Assembly (NCBI RefSeq): GCF_001613345.1
Contig: NZ_BDCE01000072.1
Coordinates: 1 to 64,000 of the forward strand
Length of the DNA stretch: 64,000 bases
Direction of reading: 5' to 3'
Source of the DNA: Nocardia uniformis NBRC 13702
GTDB taxonomy: Bacteria; Actinomycetota; Actinomycetes; Mycobacteriales; Mycobacteriaceae
A program made the position numbers and the translations under genes. This document shows, one piece after another, positions 17,778 through 25,373 of this stretch. Every line of letters starts with the position of its first letter. The first letter of the stretch is position 1. Under the pieces are notes generated by a model. It had not been told where the DNA came from. It made no database searches and saw nothing but the letters and a program-made list of their open reading frames with translations.

Positions 17778-19189
17778 TACGCCGCTCCTTCTGTGCGCAG
17801 GGCGCGCGGCCCAGCGGCCTCGGCGGCCCCGAAATTTCGAAGGATCGACGCGATCTCATCGATATAGCGATGCATAGCTGTATCCGAGTAGGCAGCGGGG
17901 AAGCGTGTCGAGATATTCAGCCCCTGCACGGTCCGATTGATCCAGAAGTAGACCTCGTCGGCGGAATGCGAGTCTGCCCGCAGGGCCCGCCAGCGCAGTC
18001 GCTCCAGTGTCCGGATATTCGGCAGTCGTCGCGTATCCACGAATGATGCCCCGAATCGCGGCCGGTCCTCGATATCGAGTAGGTTGAATACTCGCGACGC
18101 GGGAGCCATTGCGGCGGGTTTTGCCCGTTTCAGTGCGGTACGGGCGATATCCAATGCGTCGCGGAAATCGGTATGGTCGCCCAGCTCGATATCGACCGGC
18201 AGAATATTGACGAACCAACCCATTGATTCCGCCCACTGCGGTGGTCGGGTCGCCACCGGCATGACGGTGCGGAAATTCGAGGTGTGGAACAGCTGCCGTG
18301 CGGCCAGGGCGAGCGCGGCGAAGGCGCCGGTTGTCGCACGGTGTCCCACGGCATCCAGGGCCGCCTCGAAGGCGTCGGCCTCCGCGGCGTCGAGGAGCCA
18401 GCGCGAGACGCTGTGCTGTGCCGCGTCCGCGGTGTCGGGGTCCTGAACGGCGGTGACCGGGCCCGGATGGAAGCGCGGCAGGGTACCGCCGGATTCGGCC
18501 AGGAACTCCCGCCAGACGGCGACCGCCTCGCATTCCGGTGTCAGCGCCGCCGCGGCCGAACGTTCCACCGCGGCGAATTCGGCCGAGGCCGTGGATGTTT
18601 CCGACGGCGGGACAATAGCTTCGGCCAGGGCGGCGTGATAGAGCCGCCGCAGCTCGCTGATCACCAGCAGCTGACCGTAGGCATCCATAACGGAGTGGTC
18701 GGCGGCGACCAGCACGGTGAAATCCCTGGAATCGGCATGTTCGACGGTGGCGATCAGGCAGTGCGGCCAGATCAGCGGGGACAGTCGCAGCTCCAGCGCA
18801 TCGCGGAGGAAGTCATTGAGTTCCTCGGAGTCGGTGACGGTGTCGACGCCCTCCGATCGGACCTCGATACCGGTCTCGGAGCAGGTGCGGCGCTGCCATT
18901 CGGCGGCGGCGCGGTGGACGGTGGTGCGCAGACCCTCGTGTCGGGCGTGCCACCACCGGGTCATGGTGTGCACCGCGTCGTGGTCGAACGGCGCGTCCAT
19001 TTCGAAGATCGTGCCGATCCAGCGACCGCGTCCCGGTCGGGAATCGGAATTATCGATACTCGCGCAATATTCGGTATGCGCGGTGGACAGTGGTCGTGGA
19101 TCGGGAGCCCATTCCGCGGTATTCGTGGCACTCCAGAAGGTGAGTCGGCCGGGACGAATTTCGAAATCCGAGAGGAGCGTATATTCCAT
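17777..19189 (-). CDS. Pap-type acyltransferase, HX3DX14Y motif (operon lead gene)
   Basis: A 470-residue condensation-fold acyltransferase, first gene of the operon. The motif is DHSVMDA with His165, Asp169 and Tyr184 at the exact HX3DX14Y spacing; the residue after Asp is Ala rather than the common Gly. The positions almost coincide with His/Asp 167/171 of the M. tuberculosis PapA enzymes. GRWIGTIFEMDAPFDHDAVHTM and HEGLRTT near 55-90 are typical of the N-terminal lobe. AGGA lies seven bases before the ATG. A 355-bp gap upstream must hold the operon promoter. Acyl donor and sugar acceptor are unknown. Confidence 0.87.
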   Translation of the reverse strand: MEYTLLSDFEIRPGRLTFWSATNTAEWAPDPRPLSTAHTEYCASIDNSDSRPGRGRWIGTIFEMDAPFDHDAVHTMTRWWHARHEGLRTTVHRAAAEWQRRTCSETGIEVRSEGVDTVTDSEELNDFLRDALELRLSPLIWPHCLIATVEHADSRDFTVLVAADHSVMDAYGQLLVISELRRLYHAALAEAIVPPSETSTASAEFAAVERSAAAALTPECEAVAVWREFLAESGGTLPRFHPGPVTAVQDPDTADAAQHSVSRWLLDAAEADAFEAALDAVGHRATTGAFAALALAARQLFHTSNFRTVMPVATRPPQWAESMGWFVNILPVDIELGDHTDFRDALDIARTALKRAKPAAMAPASRVFNLLDIEDRPRFGASFVDTRRLPNIRTLERLRWRALRADSHSADEVYFWINRTVQGLNISTRFPAAYSDTAMHRYIDEIASILRNFGAAEAAGPRALRTEGAA

Positions 19190-19544
19190 CGAGTTTCCTG
19201 ATTGTCGACGCGCGTCTACGGCGGCGCGCGAGAGGGATTCGCAGGCGTCGGCATACTGCCGGGGAGTTCCTGCCGAACTTCCGTGGTCGGCGGAGAACGA
19301 TGAAATTCGAGAAATATCGGTTCCATTTCGAACCGCGTGGCTAGAACATACGACCGCGTGTCGTCCTACTCCAGGGTGTGCGTGGTCACAGCAGGGTTCG
19401 GTCGGCCGCCGCAGGACCGAAATGTGACCCAGCGCTCAGCGCGATCCCGTATTAATCGGACAAATGGGACGGAACTGTGAATGGTGAGTGAATACCCTTA
19501 AGGAATTGTTCACTTGACCAATAAAGTGATGCGCAACGCGATTT
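19190..19544 (-). promoter_or_regulatory. Leader/promoter gap of the acyltransferase operon
   Basis: A 355-bp stretch without a credible gene. Relative to the operon it is upstream, so it should carry its promoter. It is AT-richer near 19440-19540. A 6-bp inverted repeat (CGGTTC / GAACCG, loop CATTTC) lies at 19318-19335, about 130 bp before the start codon. No regulator gene is adjacent. I cannot place a -35/-10 pair with confidence. Confidence 0.4.
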
Positions 19545-20195
19545 TTACGCTTGACCGGGCTTGAGCACGATGAACAGGCCGTGCGCCTCGGCGCACAGCC
19601 GCTCACCGTCCGCGAGGGTGGCGCGCACGTAGACCTTGCGGCCCTCCTGCCGCTCGACCCAGGCATGCACCTGCAACTCGGTGTTCAGCGGCGTAATCGA
19701 GCGGTAGTCGATGGTGAGGGAGGCGGTGCGGGTGACCTGTTTGGTGTGTACCGCCGCCGTCATACCGAGCAGATCATCGAACCCGAGCGCGATATGTCCG
19801 CCGTGCGCCGCGCCATTGCCGCCGAGGTGGAAGGTGCGGAAGGTGATGCGGGCGTCCACGCCGTCGCTGCCCGCGCGATCGATCCAGAACGGCGGCAGGG
19901 TGATATTGCCGCGCGAGGGCAGGTCGTGGCGTCGCCAGGTCGGGGTCGACCACTCATCGACGACCGATTCGTCGAGCCGGTCATTGAGCTGCTTCAACAT
20001 GGCGATGGCATCCAGGGCCACCTCATCGGTCGGGGCGGAGAGCCGGACCCGATCCATCAGTCCACGCACCTGCTCGATGAGCTCCCCGTAATGCGGTCCG
20101 CCCACGGAGTTGTCCCGCCCGAGCTCCTCGATCGGCCGGAATCCGCCTTCGTGATGCTCGGCGGTCGGCGTCGACTCGACCTGCTGCTCAGTCAT
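19545..20195 (-). CDS. PaaI-type hotdog thioesterase
   Basis: A 216-residue protein whose C-terminal 140 residues form a hotdog thioesterase domain: the central helix and active loop read GGNGAAHGGHIALGFDDLLG, followed by TRTASLTIDYRSITPLNTELQV. The family hydrolyses acyl-CoA thioesters. The N-terminal 70 residues are an acidic helical extension. It is divergent from glgP and separated by 355 bp from the acyltransferase operon on the same strand, so common transcription is possible but not shown. Confidence 0.82.
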   Translation of the reverse strand: MTEQQVESTPTAEHHEGGFRPIEELGRDNSVGGPHYGELIEQVRGLMDRVRLSAPTDEVALDAIAMLKQLNDRLDESVVDEWSTPTWRRHDLPSRGNITLPPFWIDRAGSDGVDARITFRTFHLGGNGAAHGGHIALGFDDLLGMTAAVHTKQVTRTASLTIDYRSITPLNTELQVHAWVERQEGRKVYVRATLADGERLCAEAHGLFIVLKPGQA

Positions 20196-20322
20196 AAGAA
20201 CACGTTATCGGTTGCCGGTCGGATGCTCGCGCGGACCCTGCCCCGGAACCGCATTGTCGGTGGTGAGCGCTACCACGCGGTATCGGACTGCGGGTGGTGT
20301 CCGACCCGGTACTGTCGTTCGG

Positions 20323-22890
20323 GTGAAGGCACTGCGTCGATTCACCGTCCGCGCCCATCTGCCCGAGCGGCTCACCGCGCTGACCGAACTGGCGACCAAC
20401 CTGCGTTGGTCCTGGCACGGGCCGACGCAGGATCTGTTCGCCGAACTGGATCCCGAACTGTGGGTCGAGGTTCGACGCGATCCGGTGCGAATGCTGGGCG
20501 AGGTGCCCGCCGCGCGGCTGGATGAACTCGCCGCCGATGCGGGCTACACGCGGCGGGTGGACGCCGCCGCGGCCGATCTACACGACTATCTGACACGACC
20601 GCGCTGGTTCCAGCGCCAGGACGGCGGGCCGACCGGAATCGCCTACTTCTCCATGGAGTTCGGCGTTACCGAGGTGCTGCCGAACTATTCGGGCGGGCTG
20701 GGCATTCTGGCCGGCGACCATTTGAAGGCGGCCTCGGATCTCGGGTTGCCGCTCATCGGGGTGGGACTGCTGTACCGGTCCGGCTACTTCCGGCAATCGC
20801 TGACCGCCGATGGCTGGCAGGCCGAGCACTACCCGGCACTGGATCCGCAGGGGCTGCCGCTGCGCCAGCTCACCGATGGCGGGGTGCCGGTGCTGCTGCA
20901 CGTGCCCATGCCGGAGGGCCGCGTGCTGCGGGCGCGGGTGTGGGTCGCGCAGGTGGGTCGAATTCCGCTGCTGCTGCTGGATTCCGATATCGCCGACAAT
21001 GATCCGGAACTGCGCGCCGTCACCGACCGGCTCTACGGCGGCGACCAGGACCATCGCATCAAACAGGAGATTCTGGCGGGTGTCGGCGGGGTGCGGGCGG
21101 TGCGCGCCTACACCCGAGCCAATGGTCTGCCCGACCCCGATGTCTTCCATATGAACGAGGGCCACGCCGGCTTCCTCGGTATCGAGCGCATTCGCGAATT
21201 CATGGTCGCCGGACTGGATTTCGACGCCGCGCTCACCGCGGTGCGGGCCGGAACCGTATTCACGACGCACACCCCGGTTCCGGCCGGTATCGACCGGTTC
21301 GCGGCCGGGCTGGTGCGCCGCTACTTCGGCGGTGCGCACGGAGACCGTGAATCGGTGCTGCTGCCGGGTATTTCGGTGGATCGCATTCTGGCCATGGGTC
21401 GCGAGGCCGACCCGTCGATCTTCAATATGGCGCACCTGGGGCTGCGGCTGGCACAGCGCGCCAATGGCGTTTCGCGGCTGCACGGCGAGGTCAGCCGGAA
21501 TATGTTCGCGCCGCTGTGGACCGGTTTCGATGCCACCGAGGTGCCGATCGGTTCGGTGACCAATGGTGTGCACGCGCCCACCTGGGCGGCGCGCGAATGG
21601 ATCGACAAGGCCCGCGAACTCATCGGCGACGAACTGGTGGAGGAGGCGCGCGGCTGGGAGGAGATCGGCACCGTCGATCTCGGCGAACTGTGGTCGACGC
21701 GAAATACCCTGCGCGCCGTCCTCGTCGACGAGGTTCGCCGCCGCGTGCGGGCATCCTGGCTGGAACGTGGCGCGGCCCCGGCCGAACTCGGTTGGGTCGA
21801 TGAGGTTTTCGACCCGAATGTGCTCACCGTCGGCTTCGCTCGACGCGTGCCCACCTATAAGCGGCTGACCCTCATGCTGCGCGATCCGGAGCGGTTGAAG
21901 GCGATGCTGCTGGATCCGGACCGGCCGGTGCAGTTGGTGGTGGCCGGTAAATCCCATCCCGCCGACGATGGCGGTAAGGCGCTCATCCAGCAGATCGTGC
22001 GCTTCGCCGATGATCCCGAGGTGCGCCATCGCATTGTCTTCCTGCCCGACTACGACATGTCCATGGCCCGGTACCTGTACCGGGGATGCGATGTGTGGCT
22101 GAACAATCCGCTGCGCCCGCTGGAGGCGTGCGGTACCTCGGGAATGAAATCGGCGCTCAATGGCGGCCTGAATCTCTCCATCCGCGACGGTTGGTGGGAT
22201 GAGATGTACGACGGCGAGAACGGCTGGGCCATCCCCACCGCCGACGGCGTGCGCGACGACCACCGCCGCGACGACCTGGAGGCCGCGGCGCTCTACGAAC
22301 TCCTGGAACGCGCTGTGCTGCCGCGTTTCTACGACCGCGGTGTCGACGGTATGCCGGTGCGCTGGATGGAAATGGTCCGCCACACCTTGCAGACCCTGGG
22401 GCCGAAGGTATTGGCCTCGCGCATGGTTCGTGACTACGCGGTCGAGTACTACCGGCCCGCGGCCACGGCATTCCGTGCGATCGCGCAGGATGATTTCGCC
22501 GGAGCCAGCGCGCTCGCGGAGTATCGCCGCCGCATCGAATCCGCCTGGCCCGGAGTGAAGTTCATTCAGGTGGACAGCTCGGGTCTGCCGGATATCCCGA
22601 TCATCGGCGCGACGCTGTTCCTCCGGGCCCGCATCGACCTCGGCGGCCTCACTCCGGCCGATATCTCGGTGCAGGCCGTCCTCGGGCGCGTCTCGACCAC
22701 CGACGACCTCTCCGATGTCACCACCGCACCGATGATTCACACCGGATCCGAGTCCGGCACAGACATTTTCGAGGTGGAAACCCCGGTCCCGCTGTCGGGC
22801 GCGGTCGGCTACACCATCCGCATCCTCCCGCACCACGACCTGCTGGCCACCGACGCGGAGCTCGGACTGATCGCCTCACCCAGCCCGTAG
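20323..22890 (+). CDS. glgP: Alpha-glucan phosphorylase
   Basis: An 855-residue GT35 phosphorylase of the DUF3417-containing type. MKALRRFTVRAHLPERL starts the DUF3417 domain (to about 115). The PLP-binding segment is EACGTSGMKSALNGGLNLSI, where Lys holds the cofactor, followed by DGWWDEMYDGENGWAIP. It releases glucose 1-phosphate from alpha-1,4-glucan. The GTG at 20323 agrees with Rv1328. Here the gene is separated from glgE by about 8 kb of inserted genes. Confidence 0.95.
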   Translation: MKALRRFTVRAHLPERLTALTELATNLRWSWHGPTQDLFAELDPELWVEVRRDPVRMLGEVPAARLDELAADAGYTRRVDAAAADLHDYLTRPRWFQRQDGGPTGIAYFSMEFGVTEVLPNYSGGLGILAGDHLKAASDLGLPLIGVGLLYRSGYFRQSLTADGWQAEHYPALDPQGLPLRQLTDGGVPVLLHVPMPEGRVLRARVWVAQVGRIPLLLLDSDIADNDPELRAVTDRLYGGDQDHRIKQEILAGVGGVRAVRAYTRANGLPDPDVFHMNEGHAGFLGIERIREFMVAGLDFDAALTAVRAGTVFTTHTPVPAGIDRFAAGLVRRYFGGAHGDRESVLLPGISVDRILAMGREADPSIFNMAHLGLRLAQRANGVSRLHGEVSRNMFAPLWTGFDATEVPIGSVTNGVHAPTWAAREWIDKARELIGDELVEEARGWEEIGTVDLGELWSTRNTLRAVLVDEVRRRVRASWLERGAAPAELGWVDEVFDPNVLTVGFARRVPTYKRLTLMLRDPERLKAMLLDPDRPVQLVVAGKSHPADDGGKALIQQIVRFADDPEVRHRIVFLPDYDMSMARYLYRGCDVWLNNPLRPLEACGTSGMKSALNGGLNLSIRDGWWDEMYDGENGWAIPTADGVRDDHRRDDLEAAALYELLERAVLPRFYDRGVDGMPVRWMEMVRHTLQTLGPKVLASRMVRDYAVEYYRPAATAFRAIAQDDFAGASALAEYRRRIESAWPGVKFIQVDSSGLPDIPIIGATLFLRARIDLGGLTPADISVQAVLGRVSTTDDLSDVTTAPMIHTGSESGTDIFEVETPVPLSGAVGYTIRILPHHDLLATDAELGLIASPSP

Positions 22891-22900
22891 CGGCGCACCG

Positions 22901-22991
22901 CGTCCTCCCGGCGTGCTTTCGGCCGGGATCCACGCCGTGATGTATCACACCGGATCGTGTGGATTCCGGCCACAAGCGTGCCGGAATGACG
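22901..22991. repeat. Family A palindromic repeat, full copy
   Basis: Arms CGTCCTCCCGGCGTGC and its near complement at the far end enclose inner arms around GGCCGGGATCCAC. It lies 11 bp after the glgP stop. The loop resembles that of the copy at 41118-41207 (both contain CACCGGATCGT), so these two copies may share a recent ancestor. Confidence 0.88.
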
Positions 22992-23123
22992 GGTGTGCCG
23001 TGGCCGTATCAGGTCACAGGATTTGCTCACAATTCGCCGGGTCGGATGCGGGCGACCGGTACGCGACAGCTACGGTGCCCTGGGCACCTGCTGTATCTTC
23101 CGGCCGACTGGAGAAAACACCAC

Positions 23124-24488
23124 ATGACCACCGACGTCTTGGCGCGGGCCAAGGGGCGAGTCGACGCGTACTTCGGCATCAGCGGCCACGGTTCGACCGT
23201 GAAGCGCGAGCTCATGGCCGGAACCGTCACCTTCCTGGCGATGTCCTACGTTCTCGCCGTCAATCCGATGGTGCTCGGCGACGCGGGTCCTCTGGGCGAT
23301 AAGGGCATGCCCATGCAGGCCGTATTCACCGCGACCGCCGTGGCGGCCGTGGTCGGCACCCTGGTGATGGGCCTGTGGGCGCGGTACCCGGTGGCGCTGG
23401 CCCCGGGTATGGGCCTCAATGCCTTCTTCGCCTACACGGTCGTGCTCTCCATGGGGATTCCGTGGCAGGAGGCGCTGTCGGGCACCTTGCTGTCCGGCAT
23501 CATCTTCTTCGTACTGGCCATTACCAAGGTCCGCGAGAAGATCATCAACGCCATCCCCATGCAGATGAAGCTGGCGGTGGGTGCGGGTATCGGCCTGTTC
23601 GTGGCCTTCCTCGGCCTGAAGAGCGCGGGCATCGTGGTGGCTAACGAGGCGACCTTCGTACACCTGGGTGACTTCCACGAGGGCACTACCCTTTTGGCGC
23701 TGCTCGGCCTGGTGCTGACCGTCATCTTCATGGTGCTGAAGTGGCACGGTGCGGTCCTGTACGGCATTCTCGCCACCGCCGTGGTCGGCATGATCAGCGG
23801 ATTGGTGAAGCTGCCCGACGGGCTGGTATCGCTGCCGCACGGCCTGGATCAGACCTTCGGGCAGGCCGTCATCCATCTGCCGAACGTCTTCACCAACGAG
23901 AAGATGGTCATTGTCGTACTGACGATGCTGTTCGTCGATTTCTTCGATGGCGCCGGCACCCTGATCGGGGTCGCGCACCACGCCGGGCTGCTCACCAAGG
24001 ACGGCAAGTTGGACCGGGCCGGTCAGGCGCTGGCATCCGATTCGATCGGCACCGCCGCGGGCGCGATTATCGGCACCTCGACCACCACCGCCTATGTGGA
24101 ATCCACGGCCGGTGTTTCGGCGGGTGGCCGCACGGGTCTGACGGCGGTTTCCGCGGCCTTCTGGTTCCTGCTCGCCATGTTCTTCTTCCCGCTGTTCGCG
24201 GTGGTGGCGGGTGTACCGGCGGTGACCGCGCCCGCGTTGATCGTGGTGGGCGTGCTCATGTCGCGGGCACTCGGTGAGATTGAATGGGAAAAGCTCGAAT
24301 ACGCGGTCCCGGCCTTTATCACCGTGATCATGATGCCGCTGACCTTCTCCATCGCCAATGGCATTGCGATGGGTTTGCTCTTCTACCCGGTGATTATGGT
24401 GGCGAAAGGCCGCGCCCGTGAGGTGCATCCGGTCATGTGGGCGCTGGTGGTCGTATTCCTGGCCTACTTCTTCTTCCTCGCCGAGTAG
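23124..24488 (+). CDS. NCS2-family permease (purine/hypoxanthine-guanine/adenine type)
   Basis: A 454-residue transporter with 12-14 predicted membrane segments. YFGISGHGSTVKRELMAGTVTFLAMSYVLAVNP is the start typical of AzgA-like NCS2 proteins. GMGLNAFFAYTV and DFFDGAGTLIGVAHHAGLL hold the conserved substrate-site helices, and TSTTTAYVESTAGVSAGGRTGL the second half of the site. It is a proton-coupled nucleobase importer by family; substrate not fixed by sequence. The ATG at 23124 is preceded by GGAG. An upstream in-frame extension runs through the repeat at 22901-22991 and is rejected. Confidence 0.9.
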   Translation: MTTDVLARAKGRVDAYFGISGHGSTVKRELMAGTVTFLAMSYVLAVNPMVLGDAGPLGDKGMPMQAVFTATAVAAVVGTLVMGLWARYPVALAPGMGLNAFFAYTVVLSMGIPWQEALSGTLLSGIIFFVLAITKVREKIINAIPMQMKLAVGAGIGLFVAFLGLKSAGIVVANEATFVHLGDFHEGTTLLALLGLVLTVIFMVLKWHGAVLYGILATAVVGMISGLVKLPDGLVSLPHGLDQTFGQAVIHLPNVFTNEKMVIVVLTMLFVDFFDGAGTLIGVAHHAGLLTKDGKLDRAGQALASDSIGTAAGAIIGTSTTTAYVESTAGVSAGGRTGLTAVSAAFWFLLAMFFFPLFAVVAGVPAVTAPALIVVGVLMSRALGEIEWEKLEYAVPAFITVIMMPLTFSIANGIAMGLLFYPVIMVAKGRAREVHPVMWALVVVFLAYFFFLAE

Positions 24489-24510
24489 CTTTCGGCTCCT
24501 CGTCGCTGCG

Positions 24511-24611
24511 GTGTAACCAGGATTACACTGTTTTTCACCTGTGGCGGAATAGGCTGCCGTGCTCGGTAGTTGGGTACCGAGCGAGATGGTTAAGCGGACT
24601 ACGGTCCGCTT
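24511..24611 (+). promoter_or_regulatory. Three successive hairpins ahead of doxX
   Basis: GTGTAA/TTACAC (24511-24528) is followed by TGTTTTT and could terminate the permease transcript. GCTCGGTA/TACCGAGC (24561-24582) and AAGCGGAC/GTCCGCTT (24592-24611) are perfect 8-bp stems; the last has a C(UACG)G loop, a member of the very stable UNCG tetraloops. The doxX start is 40 bp later. This may be a structured 5' leader. Confidence 0.5.
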
Positions 24612-24650
24612 GATCGCGTGAAACGCAGTCGACCAGATGAGGAACTGATC

Positions 24651-25199
24651 ATGACCGCACCGACCTCCGACAAGACCACCGCACTTCGCGACGCGCTGGC
24701 AGCGCGCGATGGCATCGACGCCACCGCGACCGATATCGGCCTGCTCATCCTGCGTATCGGCTTCGGTGGCTTGTTCGCCGTGCACGGCGCGCAAAAGCTC
24801 TTCGGCTGGTTCAACGGCTACGGCCTGGAAGCCACCCAGGGCATGTTCGACGGCATGGGCTACAACCCGGGCAAGCTCTTCGGTACCCTCGCGGGCCTGT
24901 CCGAACTGGGCGGCGGCCTGCTGTTGCTGCTGGGCCTGTTCACCCCGCTGGCCGCGGCCATCGTGCTGGGCACGACGATCAATATCGTCAATGTGACCTG
25001 GTCCGCCGGGTTCGCCGTGTGGGAGATGGGTGTGCTGTTCGCGCTGGCGGCCGCCGCTATCGCCTTCACCGGTCCGGGCCGGTACTCGCTGGATGCCGGT
25101 CGGCCGTGGGCTCGTCAGGGTGTGCTGTGGGGCTTGGCCGCAGTCGCCCTGGCCGTCGTGACGGGCGTGCTCACGCTGATCCTGAAGGCCGCTCTCTGA
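24651..25199 (+). CDS. DoxX-family membrane protein
   Basis: A 182-residue protein with four membrane segments. LLILRIGFGGLFAVHGAQKLFGWF and LSELGGGLLLLLGLFTPLAAAIVLG are the DoxX signatures. In mycobacteria a DoxX protein works with SodA and SseA in an oxidoreductase complex, but those genes are not here, so the role is open. GAGGAA lies before the ATG at 24651. A cluster of three hairpins precedes the gene and a GC-rich hairpin follows it. Confidence 0.88.
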   Translation: MTAPTSDKTTALRDALAARDGIDATATDIGLLILRIGFGGLFAVHGAQKLFGWFNGYGLEATQGMFDGMGYNPGKLFGTLAGLSELGGGLLLLLGLFTPLAAAIVLGTTINIVNVTWSAGFAVWEMGVLFALAAAAIAFTGPGRYSLDAGRPWARQGVLWGLAAVALAVVTGVLTLILKAAL

Positions 25200-25217
25200 A
25201 TTCGAGGGACATAATGT

Positions 25218-25252
25218 GTCCCCGCGCCGCGTGCAGGGCTTGGCGCGGGGAC
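25218..25252 (+). terminator. Hairpin terminator after doxX
   Basis: GTCCCCGCGCC and its exact complement form an 11-bp stem with a 13-nt loop, starting 19 bp after the doxX stop. Confidence 0.7.
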
Positions 25253-25304
25253 CACGGATACTTCGATGTGGGAATTGGGGTGCATCGGAGTACCGCCAGT
25301 CAAT

Positions 25305-25324
25305 TTACTTCTATACGGAAGTAA
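25305..25324. other. Short inverted repeat in the doxX-dinG gap
   Basis: TTACTTC and GAAGTAA form a perfect 7-bp stem around TATACG. It sits between two terminator hairpins in a convergent gap, so its purpose is unclear. Confidence 0.4.
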
Positions 25325-25326
25325 GA

Positions 25327-25360
25327 GCCACCGCTGTGATTGGTTTCACAGCGGTGGTTT
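25327..25360. terminator. Bidirectional terminator between doxX and dinG
   Basis: CCACCGCTGTGA and its exact complement form a 12-bp stem with a 6-nt loop, followed by TTT. It lies 14 bp past the dinG stop on the minus strand. Confidence 0.85.
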
Positions 25361-25373
25361 CCGCTTTGTGCGT

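Noticed and set aside
20578..22836. 752-codon minus-strand frame opposite glgP
   Set aside because: Antisense shadow of the phosphorylase gene; no family features.
22959..23123. N-terminal extension of the NCS2 permease
   Set aside because: Also a translated repeat; the ATG at 23124 has a ribosome site.
23070..24794. 574-codon open frame on the minus strand opposite the NCS2 permease and doxX
   Set aside because: The plus strand encodes a well-conserved transporter; the antisense frame is rich in His, Gln, Arg and Gly with no domain, as expected from GC-biased third positions.
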